From assembly GCA_029974635.1 (NCBI GenBank), contig JARKQY010000040.1, forward strand, positions 38,956 through 102,955: a DNA stretch of 64,000 bases, read 5' to 3'. Shown here piece by piece: positions 36,354 through 45,015 of the stretch. Below the pieces are notes generated by a model. The model was not told the origin of the DNA and did not search any database. It worked only from the letters and a program-made list of their open reading frames with translations. Within the stretch, counting starts at the first letter, position 1; each line of letters starts with the position of its first letter. Source of the DNA: Bacillota bacterium (GTDB lineage Bacteria; Bacillota; UBA4882; UBA8346). The position numbers were made by a program, and so were the translations under genes.

Positions 36354-36815
36354 TTAGGATTCACGGCGCAGAACCCAACAATTCCAAGAAATGTGGGCAA
36401 TCATGGCCAGCAATAATTGCAGATATATTGGAAAAGTCGTCAAGAAAAAGAAACCAAACAATAAATGAGTTAAACAACCCGCCAACACCAAATAAATAAT
36501 ATTTAGGGGGGTTTTGATGCATTTATAATTACTGACTGCTTCGAGAATACCTTCTCCGAAGCCAAATAAAACATAAATCAGTAGTATCGGAATCTGAAAA
36601 TAACTGCCGGTTGCATATTTAATTATCTCTTCTCCGACGGGTATTCCCAACTGAATACGGAGTCGTTCATCCAGGCCGAAATGATATAAACATCTATCCC
36701 AAATCCAAGCAAAGCTAACCGCTAAAACCCCAGCTACTAAAGGTTTCAATCCAATCAACATATATATATGATAGCCGGAATCAGGCAATTTATTCACTAA
36801 CAATCCGGATTTCAA
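36354..36815 (-). CDS. PrsW-like intramembrane protease family protein
   Basis: A 153-residue membrane protein with four to five helices. It carries the set of polar residues expected of PrsW/CPBP-type membrane proteases: E62-E63-x-x-K66 (GEEIIKY), E88/E92 in FGFGEGILEAV, H117 in CLTHLLFGFFF and H141 in AHISWNCW. PrsW cleaves an anti-sigma factor in Bacillus. It is shorter than PrsW (about 220), so it may be a minimal relative. It sits between pth and mfd, one base after pth, where B. subtilis has the tiny yabK. The function is inferred. Confidence 0.6.
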   Translation of the reverse strand: MKSGLLVNKLPDSGYHIYMLIGLKPLVAGVLAVSFAWIWDRCLYHFGLDERLRIQLGIPVGEEIIKYATGSYFQIPILLIYVLFGFGEGILEAVSNYKCIKTPLNIIYLVLAGCLTHLLFGFFFLTTFPIYLQLLLAMIAHISWNCWVLRRES

Positions 36816-36816
36816 G

Positions 36817-37434
36817 TCATGTAGTATCCGTTTGGTTCTTGTAAATTGCCTTCTCCCGCTTAATAGACCGGTTAAAATGGTTCATGGTGTAATCAAGCCC
36901 ATGAGTAACAAAACTGATACCTGCTGTAGCACTTAGCTCGATTACCTGTTGAAAAGTAAGTTTTTCTTCCTCTTTTACCGGGGTTAAAACATAATCAACG
37001 ACCGGGATATTATCGGGTTTCCCAATCCCTACCCGCAACCGCGGGATTTGGTGGTTTCCCAGCAAACTAATAATCGACGTCAAGCCCTTGTGCCCTCCCG
37101 AACTGCCGGCGGGCTTCATTCTTATTGTACCCAAGGGTAAATCAAGATCATCATAAATAACCAATAAACGGTCCAGTTCAAATTTATAAAAGGAGACCAG
37201 CGCGGTTACCGCCGAACCGCTTAAATTCATAAAAGTTTGCGGTTTGGCGAGAAATACCTCCGTCCCTGAAATCTTTCCCTTTCCGTAAATACAGTCAAAC
37301 TTGTTTTTATCCAATAGAATCTGCTGTTTTTGGGCAATATGATCAATCACTAAAAACCCGGCATTATGCCGGGTCATTGTGTATTTTGGACCGGGATTAC
37401 CCAAGCCTATCAATAAATACAAACTTTCCACCAC
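36817..37434 (-). CDS. pth: peptidyl-tRNA hydrolase
   Basis: A 205-residue Pth that frees tRNA from dropped-off peptidyl-tRNA. Diagnostic stretches are LLIGLGNPGPKYTMTRHNAGF (catalytic His at about 23), FLAKPQTFMNLSGSAV, LLVIYDDLDLPLGTIRMKPAGSSGGHKGL and IPRLRVGIGKP. It follows rplY on the same strand at about 60 bases, the conserved ctc-pth (spoVC) order. Confidence 0.97.
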   Translation of the reverse strand: MVESLYLLIGLGNPGPKYTMTRHNAGFLVIDHIAQKQQILLDKNKFDCIYGKGKISGTEVFLAKPQTFMNLSGSAVTALVSFYKFELDRLLVIYDDLDLPLGTIRMKPAGSSGGHKGLTSIISLLGNHQIPRLRVGIGKPDNIPVVDYVLTPVKEEEKLTFQQVIELSATAGISFVTHGLDYTMNHFNRSIKREKAIYKNQTDTT

Positions 37435-37493
37435 CCAGAAAAGATATATAGGGAAGATCCTATACGCGGTAGCTGAAGTATTTATAGATAAGC

Positions 37494-38126
37494 TTATTCT
37501 TCGCTTTTCTTGCCGCCAACTACTTCCGGTTCAGCCGCTTCTTCAGCCGGAGCAGCTTCAGTTGCAACAGTAGGTGCAGAGGCAATTACAACTACTTCTT
37601 CCTGGGGATTTAAAATCTTAATTCCTTCGGGAACAGCTAAATCTTTTACGTGGATTCCCGCTCCTAATGGTAGTTTACTAACATCAACCGGGATACTGTC
37701 CGGAATATTTCCCGGCAAACAACTAATCTCCAATTCATGAATCAGGACTTCCAAAATCGCCCCATCACGCGCCCTTTTATCCTCTCCATGGATATGAACC
37801 GCTACTTTCAAAGCGACCGTATGATCCCTGGCAACCCGGAAAAAATCCACGTGCAGGACACTGCCACTCATAGAATGCCGTTGGCACTCTTTGATGAGGA
37901 CATGTTCTTTGGCAGCCTTTTTGCCTTTTTGAAAATCCAAAGTGATTAATTTCCCCAAACCATGTTTAAGTATCATCCGGTTAAATTCATGAGCATTAAC
38001 CAAAATGTGCTCCACCGGTTTGCCCTCACCGTACAAAACACCTGGTATCTGCCCATTACGCCGGAGTTTGGTTGACTTTTGTTTTCCCAAATCCTGGCGA
38101 AGATCTGCAACCAATGAAAGTTCCAT
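37494..38126 (-). CDS. rplY: 50S ribosomal protein L25 / Ctc
   Basis: A 210-residue long-form L25 (Ctc type) that binds 5S rRNA. The N-terminal L25 domain includes LRRNGQIPGVLYGEGKPVEHILVN, and HSMSGSVLHVDFFRV, followed by a beta TL5 domain and an acidic Ala/Glu-rich tail. GGGGG lies before the ATG. In the usual order the prs gene would lie upstream; instead a hairpin repeat, a promoter and the truncated glmU are found. Confidence 0.96.
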   Translation of the reverse strand: MELSLVADLRQDLGKQKSTKLRRNGQIPGVLYGEGKPVEHILVNAHEFNRMILKHGLGKLITLDFQKGKKAAKEHVLIKECQRHSMSGSVLHVDFFRVARDHTVALKVAVHIHGEDKRARDGAILEVLIHELEISCLPGNIPDSIPVDVSKLPLGAGIHVKDLAVPEGIKILNPQEEVVVIASAPTVATEAAPAEEAAEPEVVGGKKSEE

Positions 38127-38149
38127 CGTAAAAATCCCCCTTATATATC

Positions 38150-38220
38150 ATATTGTAGCGCAACTATACTTCAAAATTATCCCTCTTTTTATACAAACTT
38201 TTTAAGGATAATTATATATT
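38150..38220 (+). repeat. dispersed hairpin repeat, copy 2
   Basis: It opens ATATTGTAGCGCAACTATAC, keeps the outer stem AATTATCC (38176-38183) and GGATAATT (38206-38213), but its inner stem is more diverged than in copies 1 and 3. It lies in the 5' leader of rplY, close to the point where glmU is broken. Confidence 0.75.
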
Positions 38221-38255
38221 ACAGCATTACTTCAACTCAAATTAAGATCGCTCAC

Positions 38256-38284
38256 ATTATAACATTCTCAGTCTATATTGTAAA
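38256..38284 (-). promoter_or_regulatory. promoter of rplY
   Basis: On the minus strand TTTACA and TATAAT are 17 bases apart. It gives rplY-pth-mfd its own promoter independent of the glmU transcript, with the hairpin repeat in the leader. Confidence 0.65.
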
Positions 38285-38360
38285 CCTTGATCCACACCTA
38301 CATTCCAATATTTCTCTATGGAACGTTTTAAAATTTAAGGGGATTTTAATCGCTACAAAA

Positions 38361-39395
38361 TCACCGTTTTGCACCGGCATCGTATACGGTACCCGGCCGG
38401 ATAGATGAAAATGGCCCCACTATATTTCCTTGTCTCAAGTTAGCCTCGATTACTTGACTAAACTGAATGGAAGAATCATCCGCCACAACGGAATCCACAA
38501 TTTGGGAATGAGGTCCGATGATACAATTTTTGCCAATAATGGTCCTCCCTAAAAGAAACGTACCCGGTAAAATTATGGTATCGCTCCCGACCTCGACTTC
38601 CGGCCCAATATATGTAAAATCCGGATCTTGAATTGTAACTCCTTGATGCATTAGCCTGGCATTTATCGAATGTTTCAATATATTTTCAGTATGAGCCAGT
38701 TGACAGCGGTCATTGGGACCCATGACTTCTTCTGCGGCATCAGTTTTTACGCCGATGACTTTAAGGCCCTGTTGGTTAAATATTTTTACAACATCGGTCA
38801 AATAATACTCTCCCTGGGCGTTTTTCGGTGAAAGCTCCGTGATGGCCCGAAGCAGATCCGCTATTGTAAAACAGTATACCCCGGTATTAACCTCCTGAAT
38901 CTCCTTTTCCGTGGGACTGGCATCTTTATCCTCGACAATATCAATAATACTACCGTTCGAATCACGAATAATCCGGCCATATCCCGAAGGATTTGCCACT
39001 GTTGTAGTTAAAACGCTCGCATTGGCTTGATTGTTTTGCTTAAGAGCAACAAATTCGGCAAGCGTTTCCACCCGGAGTAACGGTGTGTCCCCATATAAAA
39101 CCAATAAATCACCGCTGAGTTTTGATAAAGCTTCTTGGGCCGAAATGATGGCGTGACCTGTTCCTCGTTGTTGATGCTGCCAAATATATTGGTATTTGGG
39201 TCCCATAGTCTGAATAACTTGTTCCCCTTCAAATCCAATCACGACCATAACGGGGTCGGAGCCAATGTTTTCGGCGGCATCGGTTACATACTTAAGCATG
39301 GGCCGGCCCAATAATGAATGTAAGACTTTGGGATATATAGAACGCATTCGGGTCCCCTGACCCGCTGCCAATATAATAGTTGCCAATCCGGTCAT
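38361..39395 (-). CDS. glmU: GlmU truncated inside its acetyltransferase domain
   Basis: A 344-residue remnant of the bifunctional GlmU (about 455 residues). The uridylyltransferase part is intact: LAAGQGTRMRSIYPKVLHSLLGRPML at residues 9-34, then the GTGHAI and GDTPLL motifs. The beta-helix acetyltransferase part starts near residue 250 but ends at RPGTVYDAGAKR. A stop follows; in a shifted frame GDFVAIK continues the family sequence for a few codons, and then homology ends. The active-site His, Tyr, Asn and Lys of acetyl transfer are gone. UDP-GlcNAc pyrophosphorylase activity could remain. Confidence 0.85.
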   Translation of the reverse strand: MTGLATIILAAGQGTRMRSIYPKVLHSLLGRPMLKYVTDAAENIGSDPVMVVIGFEGEQVIQTMGPKYQYIWQHQQRGTGHAIISAQEALSKLSGDLLVLYGDTPLLRVETLAEFVALKQNNQANASVLTTTVANPSGYGRIIRDSNGSIIDIVEDKDASPTEKEIQEVNTGVYCFTIADLLRAITELSPKNAQGEYYLTDVVKIFNQQGLKVIGVKTDAAEEVMGPNDRCQLAHTENILKHSINARLMHQGVTIQDPDFTYIGPEVEVGSDTIILPGTFLLGRTIIGKNCIIGPHSQIVDSVVADDSSIQFSQVIEANLRQGNIVGPFSSIRPGTVYDAGAKR

Positions 39396-39483
39396 TCGAA
39401 TCTACCTCTCATACCATCCCAAAGGTTTGTAATTAACATGCTCGATAAAAAAAGAACTCTTCTGAGTTCTCCCTTTAGCTGTT

Positions 39484-39559
39484 TGGCTGGGGCGGCTGGA
39501 CTCGAACCAACGCATGCGGGAGTCAAAGTCCCGTGCCTTACCAACTTGGCTACGCCCCA
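39484..39559 (-). tRNA. tRNA-Gln (anticodon TTG)
   Basis: The minus strand folds into a full cloverleaf: acceptor TGGGGCG/CGCCCCA, anticodon stem CGGGA/TCCCG around CTTTGAC, and T-arm GGTTCGAGTCC. CCA is encoded. It lies between spoVG and glmU. Confidence 0.95.
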
Positions 39560-39694
39560 GTGAATGCACAATATAGTATATCAATCATCCATCCGATTGT
39601 CAATCACCAGTTTTTATCTTTTTGCTTGAGACCGTTAATATTACATTTATTTTCCTGTAATTGGATTAAATTTCATTTAAAGGTCCTATCTAAA

Positions 39695-39721
39695 CAAAAA
39701 AGCCAACCAATGGCTGGCTTA
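39695..39721 (-). terminator. terminator after spoVG
   Basis: On the minus strand AAGCCAGCC and GGTTGGCTT pair (one G-T), followed by T6. Confidence 0.75.
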
Positions 39722-39836
39722 AATCATATATCCCGTTAAATGTAACTGCGATTTGGATTGGTACCCTTAAGGTTTTTTCAAAACCTTTTTGGCTTTTTAA
39801 AATCTTTTATTGGGATAATTCCATTTAAAAAACTGT

Positions 39837-40091
39837 CTAGACTGAGGTTTCGTACTCTTTCAAAATGGCAGTTTGAATCAATTCCCGGGCCTCCGAAGTA
39901 ATTGGATGAGCTATATCGCGAAACTCACCTTCAGGGGTTTTGCGGCTGGGCATGGCCACAAACAAACCGTTTTGCCCCTCAATTACTCGGATGTCCCTAA
40001 CTACGAATGCATCATCAATAGTTATGGAGGCAATCGCTTTCATTTTGCCATCTGAAGATACTTTTTTTAGACGTACGTCAGTGATGTTCAT
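39837..40091 (-). CDS. spoVG: SpoVG, sporulation and RNA-binding regulator
   Basis: An 84-residue Spo[56 protein letters not shown] and FRDIAHPIT are diagnostic. It influences asymmetric septation and binds RNA/DNA. ATG 40091 follows AAAGGTG; nine extra residues from 40118 are not supported by the family. It has its own sigma-H-like promoter. Confidence 0.96.
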   Translation of the reverse strand: MNITDVRLKKVSSDGKMKAIASITIDDAFVVRDIRVIEGQNGLFVAMPSRKTPEGEFRDIAHPITSEARELIQTAILKEYETSV

Positions 40092-40146
40092 AAGTCCACA
40101 CACCTTTCCTCTCTTCACCGATCTCCACCGAAGTTGTGATAATATA

Positions 40147-40175
40147 TAATTTCCATAAATTTTCGCAAATTCCTT
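40147..40175 (-). promoter_or_regulatory. sigma-H-like promoter of spoVG
   Basis: On the minus strand AAGGAATTT is followed 12 bases later by GGAAATTA, resembling the SigH consensus (AGGAnTT, then GAAT). spoVG of B. subtilis is a classic SigH gene, which supports the call. Confidence 0.5.
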
Positions 40176-40247
40176 CTGCTCAAAATAATTTTTTACCTAA
40201 TTTTTTCTAACATAGCCAAATATGGGAGATACAGGTGAAAAGGTGTG

Positions 40248-40631
40248 TTATTTTAATGCAACAATAGCCTCAATCTCAATTTTCGCGTCTTTCGGCAATC
40301 GGCCAACCTGAACTGTAGAACGCGCCGGCGGTTGATCACCGAAATAATGAAGATAAATCTCGTTCATTCCGCCAAACTCATTCAAGTCTGTCATATAAAC
40401 CACCGTTTTCACGGTCCGTGATAAATATGTACCGGTACTTTCCACGATTGCTTGGATATTTTCCAATACCCGGTAGGTTTGTTCCCGGATATCACCTTTA
40501 ACGATCTCCCCGGTAGACGGATCAATCGGTAATTGACCGGCGACAAAGAGGAGATCATTGTAACTTACTGCTTGAGAATAAGGTCCAATGGGCACCGGAG
40601 CCCGTTCGGTAAGAATCAGCTTCTTTTCCAT
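40248..40631 (-). CDS. ridA: RidA family enamine/imine deaminase (YabJ)
   Basis: A 127-residue RidA/YjgF trimer-forming protein that hydrolyses reactive 2-aminoacrylate-type enamines. [30 protein letters not shown], and the terminal [25 protein letters not shown] with the conserved Arg and Glu, identify it. In B. subtilis yabJ lies between purR and spoVG, as the neighbour order here. Confidence 0.96.
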   Translation of the reverse strand: MEKKLILTERAPVPIGPYSQAVSYNDLLFVAGQLPIDPSTGEIVKGDIREQTYRVLENIQAIVESTGTYLSRTVKTVVYMTDLNEFGGMNEIYLHYFGDQPPARSTVQVGRLPKDAKIEIEAIVALK

Positions 40632-40646
40632 AAATAGCCTCCTCGC

Positions 40647-41396
40647 TTAATTTGATAATACCTTATTAACCAACTGCAAATCGCTGGGTTTATCCACATC
40701 GATCCCTACCTCCGGAAAGAGGGAAATGACGCCCGCGGCCTTAAACTTGAGCATTTTGGAGACCCGGGCTTCAATTTGCTTAATGGTTAACCGCCCCAGG
40801 AATAAGGAGAACAGAAATTTCCATCCCAGTAGGAAGCATAATTGTAATGGCTTTTTACGATAAGAAATCGCCTTGTTTAAAATATCCATATGATTACGAA
40901 TCACCCAAGGCGATAACAACACTACATTTCCTCCGGTAAAGATTCCTTCCTTTAGTTTAACATAAGTGCGTTGGACCCCCGGGTACTTCCGGTCATTTAC
41001 TTCCTTGGGAACCACAGAATAATAAACATCCGCTTCTTTTTCCTTACAACGGTTTAAAAAATCCTCAATCGCCTCTTTATTGATTAATGGTATATCCGCC
41101 GTTAAAACTAAAACCGGTTTCTCCGTATCCAATGCCTGTAGTCCATTGTTTAAGCTCTCAAGCATTGTTTTTCCCGGTTGAATAACTGCAGTTACCTTTC
41201 TTTTTTCACTTTCGGAGAGGATATTTTCTCCACACACTACCACAATTTTTTCAAGAGCCGGAACGCTTTGAAGAGCCATTACTACATAATCAATCATGGG
41301 CCGGCCTGCTATTTTAATCTCTGCTTCGTATCGCGCGGAACTCACTTTGCGAAGGGGTCCTAAATTCAATCCACCCGCTAAAACCAACGCATGCAT
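40647..41396 (-). CDS. MobA-like NTP transferase family protein
   Basis: A 249-residue nucleotidyltransferase-fold protein. It opens MHALVLAGGLNLGPL with a K in the EIKIAGRPMIDYVV segment, and LVLTADIPLINKEAI supplies the metal-binding Asp. The G-rich loop departs from the standard LAGGxGxRMG. The C-terminal part with a hydrophobic FLLGWKFLFSLFLG segment is unusual. The product is unknown. The stop of the upstream GntR gene is 1 base before its ATG, so the two are one unit. Confidence 0.75.
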   Translation of the reverse strand: MHALVLAGGLNLGPLRKVSSARYEAEIKIAGRPMIDYVVMALQSVPALEKIVVVCGENILSESEKRKVTAVIQPGKTMLESLNNGLQALDTEKPVLVLTADIPLINKEAIEDFLNRCKEKEADVYYSVVPKEVNDRKYPGVQRTYVKLKEGIFTGGNVVLLSPWVIRNHMDILNKAISYRKKPLQLCFLLGWKFLFSLFLGRLTIKQIEARVSKMLKFKAAGVISLFPEVGIDVDKPSDLQLVNKVLSN

Positions 41397-41397
41397 T

Positions 41398-42102
41398 TTA
41401 GATTCCCCCGTATTTTTGATCCTTTTGAATCATATTCATCATACTGTTTTCGGCGTTTTCTATATGTTCCTGAGCAAGCTTCCTTGCTAATTCGCCATCT
41501 CGTATTGAAATTGCCTCGACAATTTTACGGTGTTCTTCAACGGCAACCTTCATTCGTCCCGGATAAGAAAGTGATGTAGTCCGGAACCGTTGGATTTGTT
41601 CCCGTAAATTGCCGATAATTTGCGACAACCATTGATTTCGGCTGGCTTTATAAATTAAAGAATGGAAATCCGTATCGGTTTCAACAACTTTATCAACGTT
41701 ACCGGTTTCACTATCTTCAGATATTTTAACCAGATAACGTTCCAATTCTTCAAGCTCGGTATCGGTAATCCTTTCGGAAGCAAGCTCGGCAGCCAAGCCT
41801 TCAAGAGCTCCCCTGATTTCAAAAACATCCGCAATATCTTTCAAAGATAACCCGGCAACATAAGCTCCTTTCCTGGGAATCATGACAACTAGACCTTCTA
41901 ATTCCAATTTTCGAATTGCTTCCCTAACAGGAGTCCGGCTGACACCCATTTCTTCAGCCATTTGAATCTCCATTAACCTCTCTCCGGGCGCTAATTTACC
42001 ATTAATGATAGCTTCCCGCAGGGATTCAAAAACCAACTCGCGAAGGGGTTTATAATTATCCAATTTTATCGGCAGCAGGGATTCTCGTGCCAAATATCTC
42101 AC
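41398..42102 (-). CDS. GntR family regulator, FadR/FCD subfamily
   Basis: A 234-residue regulator: N-terminal winged helix (LREAIINGKLAPGERLMEIQMAEEMGVSRTPVREAIRKLELEGLV) and C-terminal all-helical FCD ligand/metal domain (DIADVFEIRGALEGLAAELA, then DTDFHSLI and EHRKIVEAI with His residues). It takes the place that purR holds in B. subtilis. Ligand and target are unknown; control of its own operon with the nucleotidyltransferase and ridA is plausible. Confidence 0.9.
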   Translation of the reverse strand: MRYLARESLLPIKLDNYKPLRELVFESLREAIINGKLAPGERLMEIQMAEEMGVSRTPVREAIRKLELEGLVVMIPRKGAYVAGLSLKDIADVFEIRGALEGLAAELASERITDTELEELERYLVKISEDSETGNVDKVVETDTDFHSLIYKASRNQWLSQIIGNLREQIQRFRTTSLSYPGRMKVAVEEHRKIVEAISIRDGELARKLAQEHIENAENSMMNMIQKDQKYGGI

Positions 42103-42146
42103 CCTCTAGATTTATTATAACCGTTAATTGGTTAGCATCCTTTCCT

Positions 42147-42995
42147 TTATAACGACGAACCAAAACGGGTCAAACAACCAAACCAGCCCTTGGGAAGATC
42201 CCTTAAAAAGGGGTTGACCAAATCCCGTGGCGGATGTAATGCAAATACCGTAGGCCCGCTACCGGACATCAAATTGGGAGATAAACCATATTTACCGAAA
42301 AATTCCTTTACGGATGACAAACCGGGGAACTCCTGTAAAGACACTTCTTCAAGAACATTTCCCCAGTACGAGTATAGTTTTTGCAAGTTGTTCTCTTCTA
42401 AAGCGGCAACCACTTTTCCCACATTGGGATGAGAAATAATACTACTCAATTGTAATTTCCGATAAATTAACGGGGTTGGCACCTGAATATCCGGTGTGAC
42501 CAACAAGAGCTCCCCTGTTAACCTGGATTTAATCGGGATCAGTTTCTCTCCGATTCCTCTCGCTCTGGCAGTTCCCTGCAATAAACAAAACGGTACATCC
42601 GCGCCCAACTTTAACCCAAGATCCATCAAGTGATCCCGGGTCAATCCCAGCCCCCACAATTGATTTAAACCAATAAGCGTGGCGGCTGCATCGGAACTAC
42701 CTCCACCCAGCCCGGCAGCCATTGGAATATTTTTATTGAGATGGATTTTGGCGCCGCCAACGAATCCAGTTTCTTCTTTTAGCAATAAAGCGGCTTTCCA
42801 TACCAAATTCGTGGAATCAACCGGTAACCGCTGATGTGAACAAGTGAGTTCAATCCGGTGATGGTTTTTAATAATGAGTTGATCCGCCAAAGCGATGGTT
42901 TGCATAACCATATCCACTTCATGGTAACCATCAGGCCTTTTGGAGATCACATCCAGGGCTAAATTAATTTTGGCCGGTGCGGAAAGAATTAACAT
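42147..42995 (-). CDS. ispE: 4-diphosphocytidyl-2-C-methyl-D-erythritol kinase
   Basis: A 282-residue GHMP kinase of the MEP isoprenoid pathway. LSAPAKINLALDVISKRPDGYHEVDMVMQTIAL at the N-terminus and the ATP-binding NIPMAAGLGGGSSDAAATLIGLN are diagnostic, with LMSGSGPTVFAL near the end. ATG 42995 is preferred over a TTG 14 codons earlier because it begins at the family start, although its ribosome-binding site is weak. Confidence 0.95.
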   Translation of the reverse strand: MLILSAPAKINLALDVISKRPDGYHEVDMVMQTIALADQLIIKNHHRIELTCSHQRLPVDSTNLVWKAALLLKEETGFVGGAKIHLNKNIPMAAGLGGGSSDAAATLIGLNQLWGLGLTRDHLMDLGLKLGADVPFCLLQGTARARGIGEKLIPIKSRLTGELLLVTPDIQVPTPLIYRKLQLSSIISHPNVGKVVAALEENNLQKLYSYWGNVLEEVSLQEFPGLSSVKEFFGKYGLSPNLMSGSGPTVFALHPPRDLVNPFLRDLPKGWFGCLTRFGSSL

Positions 42996-43110
42996 ATTGT
43001 ACCCATTAAAAACTGGAGCTAATTTTGGGCCGAACAACAGAATTAATTGGTATTATTATATATTTGCTAAAAGCAATTAATTATCCTGCTATTTATCCAA
43101 AATGGAATTT

Positions 43111-43137
43111 AAAAAACACCAATTCCAGAACTGGTGC
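43111..43137 (-). terminator. terminator of the SRP RNA gene
   Basis: On the minus strand GCACCA and TGGTG form a stem about 45 bases after the SRP RNA end, followed by T6. Confidence 0.6.
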
Positions 43138-43183
43138 TTTTAAATATCAATTGCCCTAAGTTGAGATGACAAAAATAAATTAT

Positions 43184-43452
43184 GGCCGTGCACCTTACTT
43201 TGACTAAATTTTCCCAAACGTACCGCATCAGCCTGCTCCGACCAGGTTCCCCTACGGCACACGAATTATCTTGTTTACCGCTGCTTCCTTCCGGACCTGA
43301 CGGGGTTTGCAAGCATCCGTTGCGTAAGACCCAATCCTCAACACCACTTAATACGGCCGGACTCACAAAAACCAGCCTAAGTTCGGAATTAGACCCTGCT
43401 ATAGCGGGTTGCAGGTTACAGGGCACCGCTACCTCCCCGTTTAGCACGACCA
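43184..43452 (-). ncRNA. ffs: signal recognition particle RNA, large type
   Basis: About 270 bases on the minus strand. The 5' end CGTGCTAAACGGGGAGGTAG and the 3' end AAGGTGCACGG match the B. subtilis scRNA closely and pair with each other. The Ffh-binding helix 8 with GTCAGGTCCGGAAGGAAGC is fully conserved. This is the long form with an Alu domain. Ends are estimated from pairing. Confidence 0.95.
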
Positions 43453-43558
43453 TAAACCGAATATTATTTTTAGTATATGAAAGATAAGTTAAATTATATC
43501 ATATTCATCAGAATAAACAACTGCAATTTTATGGCAATTACAAGTCGCGTTTTGAAGC

Positions 43559-44896
43559 TTATTTAAAGTCATAACAATAAACCCGGTTCCCAGCAGTAAC
43601 GAACAATTTATCATCAACAGTACAAATGTTGGTAATTTGACCGTACGTCGGTTCATCCCACAATTTCATTCCAAATATCGGATCCCGGGCTTCAAAAGAG
43701 TTCCCCCGCCCAATAATAATGGTATCCGCAATTTTAACCAGCGATCCCAAAACAGCTTGGTCCCAACTAACCTCCCATAGCTGTTTACCGGTTAAACGGT
43801 GATATGCTTGCAAATATCCCTGATTTGCCTCATTATAGATGATATATAATTCTTTTTCACTTAATTCAAGTTTAATATTCCGGTTATGAGGCTGATTTTT
43901 TACATTCCAGGTGCTAATTACCTTACCAGTATCCCGGTCAACTGTTTTAAGTTCACCATTTTTAAGCAAGCAAAAAATTTGGTTCGCTCCGTAGATTGGT
44001 TTGGCCAATAAACCGGCTTCGAATTTAGTGGCCCAGATTTTTACACCGGATTCGTTAACTAACCACAAATCCTCGTTTGGAAAGACAATCATATATCGAT
44101 TATAAGCGATTTCAACTATATCCGACTGACTGTTGGCAATGATTTGCCATTTAATACTGCCGTCTTCCCAGTTCAACGCTTTGATTAAACCGCTTTTTTC
44201 CCGTACAAACAATATGTCTCTTGTTAAATAAAACTTTGATAGCTCGGGAAGCTTTTGACGCCAAATATATACCAGCTTAAACAGGTTATATTTGGTTAAC
44301 TTGGCGACTTTAAGATGATCTCCTTCCTGGACAACATATAAATCTCCATAAAACTCATGGGTTTTAAGCCCTATTTTAAACTTTTGCACTCTTTGACCCG
44401 TATCCGGATCCAGTACATCAATGGTCTGAGTGGTATTTATTGCCATAGCGGTTTTGGTCTTCGCGATGGAAACTATCTGATCTTCGCTTTGGTACGACCA
44501 ATTCAACTTGGCAATCCTGCTGAGATCATTGCTTTTTTCCAGGATGGTATTTCCAAAAACCACTTTTAATTCAATGTTAAACCGATCATTTTCCTGCCAA
44601 TAGCGCAACACTTGATACCGGGAAATTCCCAATTCCTGTTGAATTGATACCGGGTCTTTCCCGGAATTATTGCTTCCGGAAATGGCACTGGGATTTGCCA
44701 TTTTATAAGCTTTTCGAAAGGCATCCTCCATCGCATCCCGATACATCCGATCCGGATCTGCGCTGACCGCCACGTTTCCAATTGTTGTAATTTCTTGTAA
44801 TACGGGATCCTCTGCCGTTATACTGCCAAAACCGTTACATATTAGCAAAATCCCCATCATTATCCCCAAATATATCTTAACTTGAGCTTTTACCAA
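43559..44896 (-). CDS. exported PQQ-type beta-propeller protein
   Basis: A 445-residue protein with an N-terminal signal segment (about residues 7-27), a region of about 100 residues including DRMYRDAMEDAFRKAYKMA, and a C-terminal beta-propeller with repeated strands such as VLDPDTGQRVQKFKIG, ALNWEDGSIKWQI, TVDRDTGKVISTW and YHRLTGKQLWEVSW. Repeats like these are of the PQQ-like type but have no quinone ligands that I can see. It probably acts as a scaffold or binding protein outside the membrane. TTG is the start, with GAGGGG 9 bases upstream. Confidence 0.7.
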   Translation of the reverse strand: MVKAQVKIYLGIMMGILLICNGFGSITAEDPVLQEITTIGNVAVSADPDRMYRDAMEDAFRKAYKMANPSAISGSNNSGKDPVSIQQELGISRYQVLRYWQENDRFNIELKVVFGNTILEKSNDLSRIAKLNWSYQSEDQIVSIAKTKTAMAINTTQTIDVLDPDTGQRVQKFKIGLKTHEFYGDLYVVQEGDHLKVAKLTKYNLFKLVYIWRQKLPELSKFYLTRDILFVREKSGLIKALNWEDGSIKWQIIANSQSDIVEIAYNRYMIVFPNEDLWLVNESGVKIWATKFEAGLLAKPIYGANQIFCLLKNGELKTVDRDTGKVISTWNVKNQPHNRNIKLELSEKELYIIYNEANQGYLQAYHRLTGKQLWEVSWDQAVLGSLVKIADTIIIGRGNSFEARDPIFGMKLWDEPTYGQITNICTVDDKLFVTAGNRVYCYDFK

Positions 44897-45015
44897 ATCC
44901 CGGTACCCCTCTTTCTTAACATTCCTGCTATAAATTTTATCGGTATTTTAGTGACTTTGTTAATATATAAATTTATTCGATGCACACAAAAAGACCGTTA
45001 ATGACTCCGGAGGAC

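Noticed and set aside
43109..43487. Frames of 101 and 114 residues around 43.1-43.5 kb
   Set aside because: They overlap the SRP RNA gene and its terminator.
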